17,194 nucleotides of DNA from an uncultured Clostridium sp. (GTDB lineage: Bacteria > Bacillota > Clostridia > Clostridiales > Clostridiaceae), in contig NZ_CAAGHK010000003.1 in NCBI RefSeq assembly GCF_900769625.1, forward strand, positions 1 to 17,194. Direction: 5' to 3'. Position numbers and translations under genes: made by a program. Below, one piece after another: positions 14,516-17,194 of this stretch. Position 1 is the first letter of the stretch. Every line of letters begins with the position of its first letter. The notes beneath the pieces are model-generated. The model was not told the DNA's origin and ran no database searches. It saw only the letters and a program-made list of their open reading frames with translations.

Positions 14516-14713
14516 TCACTCTTCATATTCTATATCTATTGCTGAAACTGGACAGCTATCTCTTGCTTCTACTGCTGAATCTTCATTTTCACTTTTTATT
14601 TCTTCATCTATTGCTACAGATTTTCCATCATCATCCATACTAAATACTTCTGGACATATTTGAGTACATAATTCGCAAGCAATACAAGTATCTTTATTTA
14701 CAAATGCTTTCAT
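14516..14713 (-). CDS. 4Fe-4S ferredoxin
   Basis: A 65-residue electron carrier. The cluster-binding pattern is C10-x2-C13-x2-C16 (CIACELC), with the distant ligand C54 followed by proline (DSCPVSAI). An extra C20-P follows the first three, as in single-cluster ferredoxins of the Thermotoga type, where it can form a disulphide with a further cysteine. The protein is very acidic between residues 27 and 50 (DDDGKS, EEIKSENEDS), as expected for a ferredoxin. It starts 39 bp after the hcp stop codon on the same strand, so it is probably co-transcribed and may supply electrons to Hcp (inference). The second, central four-cysteine motif of 2[4Fe-4S] ferredoxins is absent. Confidence 0.92.
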   Translation of the reverse strand: MKAFVNKDTCIACELCTQICPEVFSMDDDGKSVAIDEEIKSENEDSAVEARDSCPVSAIDIEYEE

Positions 14714-14752
14714 ATTTTTCGTTCCTCACTTTATCATTAAACTTCTAAAAAC

Positions 14753-16426
14753 TTATACTTCCTGTCTCAAGCATGTTTTTAAATCATCTTCTGCTTCACT
14801 TGTAGGTCTTAATCCAAATGTATCAACAAGATATTGAAGTACATTAGGACTTATAAATGCAGGAAGTGTTGGTCCTAAATATATGTTCTTTATTCCAAGA
14901 CTCAATAATGCAAGCAAATCAGCTACTGCCTTTTGTTCATACCACGATAAAATGATTGAAAGAGGTAAGCTGTTTACATCTGTATCAAATGCATCAGCAA
15001 GAGATGTTGCAATTTTAACAGCTGAATATACATCATTACACTGACCTACATCTAATAATCTTGGAAGACCTGCTACTGTTCCAAATTCAAGCTTATTGAA
15101 TCTGTACTTACCACATGCAAGTGTCAAAATTATACAGTCATTAGGAACCATCTTTGCAAATTCTGTGTAGTAATTTCTGCCAGGTCTTGCACCATCACAT
15201 CCGCCTATTACAAAGAAATGTCTTATCTTTCCTTCTTTAACTGCATTGACGATTTCTGCTGCATGACTTAAAGTTGCGTTGTGTCCAAAACCTACAAGGA
15301 TTTCATGTGGTTCTTCATCTTCTTTGAATCCTCCAAGTTCCAATGATTTTTCAATGATAGGTGTAAAATCTTTTTCACCTTTTTCATTCTTTTCTATAAA
15401 TTTGACTCCATCCCATCCAACTACATTAGTAGTGAATATTCTGTCTTTGTAAGATTCTCTAGGTCTCATAAGACAATTTGTAGTCATAAGTATGCATCCT
15501 GGTAAATCATCAAATTCCTTCTGCTGATCCTGCCATGCCCCACCAAAGTTACCTACAAGATGTTCATATTTATTAAGTTCAGGATATCCATGGCAAGGAA
15601 GCATTTCACCATGTGTATAGATGTTGATTCCTTTTCCTTCTGTCTGTTTTAAAAGCATTTCAAGGTCTTTCAAGTCATGTCCTGATACAATAATGAATGG
15701 TCCCTTTTTAATATGTACATTTACCTTTTGAGGTTCTGGATTATCATAAACTGTAGTATTTGCTTCATCGAGCTTTTTCATGACAGCTATACTCATTTCA
15801 CCAGTTCTCATGGTCCATCTTATTAAATCATCGACAGTTAAGTTATCATCTGTTACTGCTTCAAGTGCCCTTATATAAAAGTTATCAACTTCATCATCAT
15901 AATATCCAAGCTCTCTTGCCTGATGTCCATATGCACTTATTCCTTTAAGTCCATAAATTATTGTCTGACGAAGTGAACGTATATCAGGGTCTAAGTCCTT
16001 ATCATACATAATACCTGCTATTTTTGAATCCTTGAGTATTTCTGCTTTTGTATCGCTTAAAGTATATGTAACATGAGCAGTGTCATTATTTATTTTGCCT
16101 ACTTTTTTCCTTAAGTCATCTTTTATTGCTTGCGATCTTCTCAGCATTTCAACATGAACATCAGCATCAAAATTTACATTTGTAAGAGTTGTAAAAAGAG
16201 AATTTTCAATAAAGCTTACTATTGATTTATCTACATTTACATCTTTTTTAAGGATTTCATTAGCATAACAGCTTATTCCTTTGCATTGAAATAAAAGTAA
16301 ATCCTGAAGATTTGCAATTTCCGGTGTCTTTCCACATACACCAATTTTAGTGCATCCCTTTCCTCCTGCTGTTTGTTCGCATTGATAACAAAACATTGGG
16401 TATTCTAAATCCATATTGTTTTCCAA
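14753..16426 (-). CDS. hcp: Hydroxylamine reductase / hybrid cluster protein (class I)
   Basis: A 557-residue cytoplasmic iron-sulphur protein that reduces hydroxylamine to ammonia in vitro and acts as an NO reductase or in nitrosative-stress defence in other bacteria. The N-terminal cluster ligands are C13, C16, C25 and C31 (C-x2-C-x8-C-x5-C), the spacing of the [4Fe-4S] class found in strict anaerobes. The hybrid-cluster ligands are all recognisable: His in VSGHDLKDLE, Glu in THGEMLP, Cys in TTNCLMRP, Cys (persulphide type) in IGGCDGARPG, Cys in TLACGKYRF, Cys in VGQCNDVYSA and Glu in SWYEQKAVA. The start is a TTG at 16426 with AGGAGTG 7 nt upstream; the next ATG (codon 5) would be too far away. 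A ferredoxin gene follows. Confidence 0.96.
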   Translation of the reverse strand: MENNMDLEYPMFCYQCEQTAGGKGCTKIGVCGKTPEIANLQDLLLFQCKGISCYANEILKKDVNVDKSIVSFIENSLFTTLTNVNFDADVHVEMLRRSQAIKDDLRKKVGKINNDTAHVTYTLSDTKAEILKDSKIAGIMYDKDLDPDIRSLRQTIIYGLKGISAYGHQARELGYYDDEVDNFYIRALEAVTDDNLTVDDLIRWTMRTGEMSIAVMKKLDEANTTVYDNPEPQKVNVHIKKGPFIIVSGHDLKDLEMLLKQTEGKGINIYTHGEMLPCHGYPELNKYEHLVGNFGGAWQDQQKEFDDLPGCILMTTNCLMRPRESYKDRIFTTNVVGWDGVKFIEKNEKGEKDFTPIIEKSLELGGFKEDEEPHEILVGFGHNATLSHAAEIVNAVKEGKIRHFFVIGGCDGARPGRNYYTEFAKMVPNDCIILTLACGKYRFNKLEFGTVAGLPRLLDVGQCNDVYSAVKIATSLADAFDTDVNSLPLSIILSWYEQKAVADLLALLSLGIKNIYLGPTLPAFISPNVLQYLVDTFGLRPTSEAEDDLKTCLRQEV

Positions 16427-16475
16427 ATTAATACACTCCTGTCTTTACTATATTATCTGCATTACTCTGTACATA

Positions 16476-16503
16476 ATATTAGTATTACTTGCTTTTTGAA
16501 CAA
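16476..16503 (-). promoter_or_regulatory. Weak candidate promoter of hcp
   Basis: Minus strand TTGTTC at 16503-16498, 16 bp, TAATAT at 16481-16476, about 50 bp before the TTG start. Both hexamers deviate from consensus and I see no certain regulator site. The remaining DNA up to 16621 holds nothing else I can support. Confidence 0.25.
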
Positions 16504-16621
16504 ATATTCATTTTTAATATGGATTATATTCCAATTAATTACACTCTTGTGCTCATCCTCTTATTTATCGTCTTCCGAAAAAACCTGTACATCTATTCTG
16601 CTACATTCTATATATGTTAAT

Positions 16622-16827
16622 AGTAATAAAGGGGTTTTATACAAGCCTAGATTTGGATATAATGTAGATAATATAAGAATAGATGAGGTGAAACATAATG
16701 AGAGGATTACTTGATCCAAAAGTAGATTTTGTCTTTAAAAATATATTTGGCTCGCCAAAACATCCAAGAGTTTTAATATCATTTTTAAATGCTGCTTTAA
16801 AGCCAGTTAATAAAATAACTTCAGTTG
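16622..16827 (+). repeat. Right copy of long inverted repeat (Rpn promoter plus gene 5' end)
   Basis: Reverse-complement match of positions 206-1, with about nine differences in 206 bases, only two of them (both synonymous) in the coding part. The match ends at 16827 only because the left copy leaves the window, so the real repeat may be longer. Confidence 0.95.
16658..16690 (+). promoter_or_regulatory. Promoter -10 and RBS of the right Rpn gene
   Basis: TATAAT at 16658-16663 and GAGGTG at 16685-16690, 7 nt before the ATG at 16698. Both elements are conserved in the left copy, while bases just upstream of the -10 differ. The -35 is weak. Confidence 0.5.
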
Positions 16828-17194
16828 AAATCAAAGGAAATGACCTTGAAAAGCAGTTTATCGAAGATAAATACTCAAGGCTTGATGTGAGGGCAACTAC
16901 AAATAACAATGAAATTATAAATATAGAAATACAGCTTAAAAATGAATATAACATGATTCAAAGAAGTCTTTATTATTTAAGCAAAATGTATGAGGAACAG
17001 CTTAATGAAGGTGAGGATTATTCAAAACTTGCAAGAACTGTATGTATAAATATATTGAATTTTAAGTATCTTAAAACTGAAAAATTCCATACAGGATACA
17101 GACTTAAGGAAATTGAAACCAATGAGGAATTAACAGATATTATAGAAATGCACTTTATAGAAATTCCTAAGCTTCCTGAAGAAAGTGATGAAAA
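16698..17194 (+). CDS. Rpn-family PD-(D/E)XK nuclease / putative transposase (3' end beyond window)
   Basis: 165 codons are visible and open to the window edge. The N-terminus MRGLLDPKVDFVFKNIFGSP is the family hallmark (PDDEXK_2; Rpn, 'recombination-promoting nuclease/putative transposase'). The nuclease core is visible: D63 in SRLDVRA and E77-x-Q79 in NIEIQLK, i.e. the D...ExQ variant of PD-(D/E)XK. It is followed by MIQRSLYYLSKMYEEQL and LARTVCINILNFKYL, both conserved in this family. Full-length members are usually around 280-320 residues, so roughly half is missing from view. It reads outward, opposite in orientation to the near-identical copy at the left edge. Known role from E. coli RpnA: DNA cleavage and stimulation of recombination. 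The role here is unknown. Confidence 0.92.
   Translation, partial: MRGLLDPKVDFVFKNIFGSPKHPRVLISFLNAALKPVNKITSVEIKGNDLEKQFIEDKYSRLDVRATTNNNEIINIEIQLKNEYNMIQRSLYYLSKMYEEQLNEGEDYSKLARTVCINILNFKYLKTEKFHTGYRLKEIETNEELTDIIEMHFIEIPKLPEESDE

Noticed and set aside
16496..16714. 72-codon plus-strand frame upstream of the right Rpn gene
   Set aside because: It runs through the Rpn promoter and RBS and overlaps its start. It has no ribosome binding site and no family match.
1..17194. CRISPR array, tRNA or rRNA genes, phage structural genes, toxin-antitoxin pair
   Set aside because: No regularly spaced repeats, no cloverleaf or rRNA sequence, and no such protein families were seen. The orphan ORF at 8495 has no antitoxin or toxin signature.

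Overview
The window is AT-rich DNA from a clostridial Firmicute, most likely a Clostridium species. The evidence is very low GC, strong AGGAGG-type ribosome binding sites, frequent TTG/GTG starts, an anaerobe-type (class I) hybrid cluster protein, a mono-cluster ferredoxin, a clostridial cobalamin riboswitch and a soluble chemoreceptor. The species cannot be fixed from the sequence alone. Most genes lie on the minus strand. No tRNA, rRNA or CRISPR array was seen.

Layout. Positions 1-206 and 16622-16827 are inverted copies of the promoter and 5' end of an Rpn-type PD-(D/E)XK nuclease ('putative transposase') gene. Both copies read outward and are cut by the window edges, so they bracket about 16.4 kb of interior. 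From the left come a 93-codon sigma-region-2-like fragment (518-799), a LUD-domain protein with a four-cysteine cluster (938-1552), a stretch with hairpins and a small inverted-repeat element (1553-1923), and a soluble methyl-accepting chemotaxis protein (2022-2807, minus). Next is a cobalamin uptake operon on the minus strand, btuF-btuC-btuD (5971 down to 3134). It is preceded by a cobalamin riboswitch (6380-6025) and a good sigma-A promoter (6425-6397).

The middle holds an AAA-ATPase-like / PD-(D/E)XK protein (6563-8260, minus), an unrecognised 124-residue protein (8495-8869, plus) and a remnant of an LprI-domain gene (8918-9085). A drug-export region follows. MATE transporter 1 (minus) is divergent from an AraC-type regulator (plus). 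MATE transporter 2 lies in a marR-MATE operon resembling mepR-mepA, whose near-consensus promoter is covered by a 22-bp-arm palindrome, very probably the MarR operator. A frameshifted, truncated AraC-family fragment lies just beyond it. The right end carries a 56-residue membrane protein, a 4Fe-4S ferredoxin and hydroxylamine reductase / hybrid cluster protein (hcp), all on the minus strand; hcp and ferredoxin look like one operon.

How the parts work together: three small physiological modules (cobalamin import under riboswitch control, two regulated MATE exporters, nitrosative-stress Hcp plus ferredoxin) sit among nuclease or recombination-related genes and several decayed fragments. This looks like a rearranged accessory or semi-accessory region of the chromosome. 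I found no convincing wholly new multi-gene system. The items most worth a second look are the inverted Rpn pair, the riboswitch with a roughly 190-nt insertion, the MarR palindrome, the short inverted-repeat element near 1.8 kb and the sigma-like fragment.
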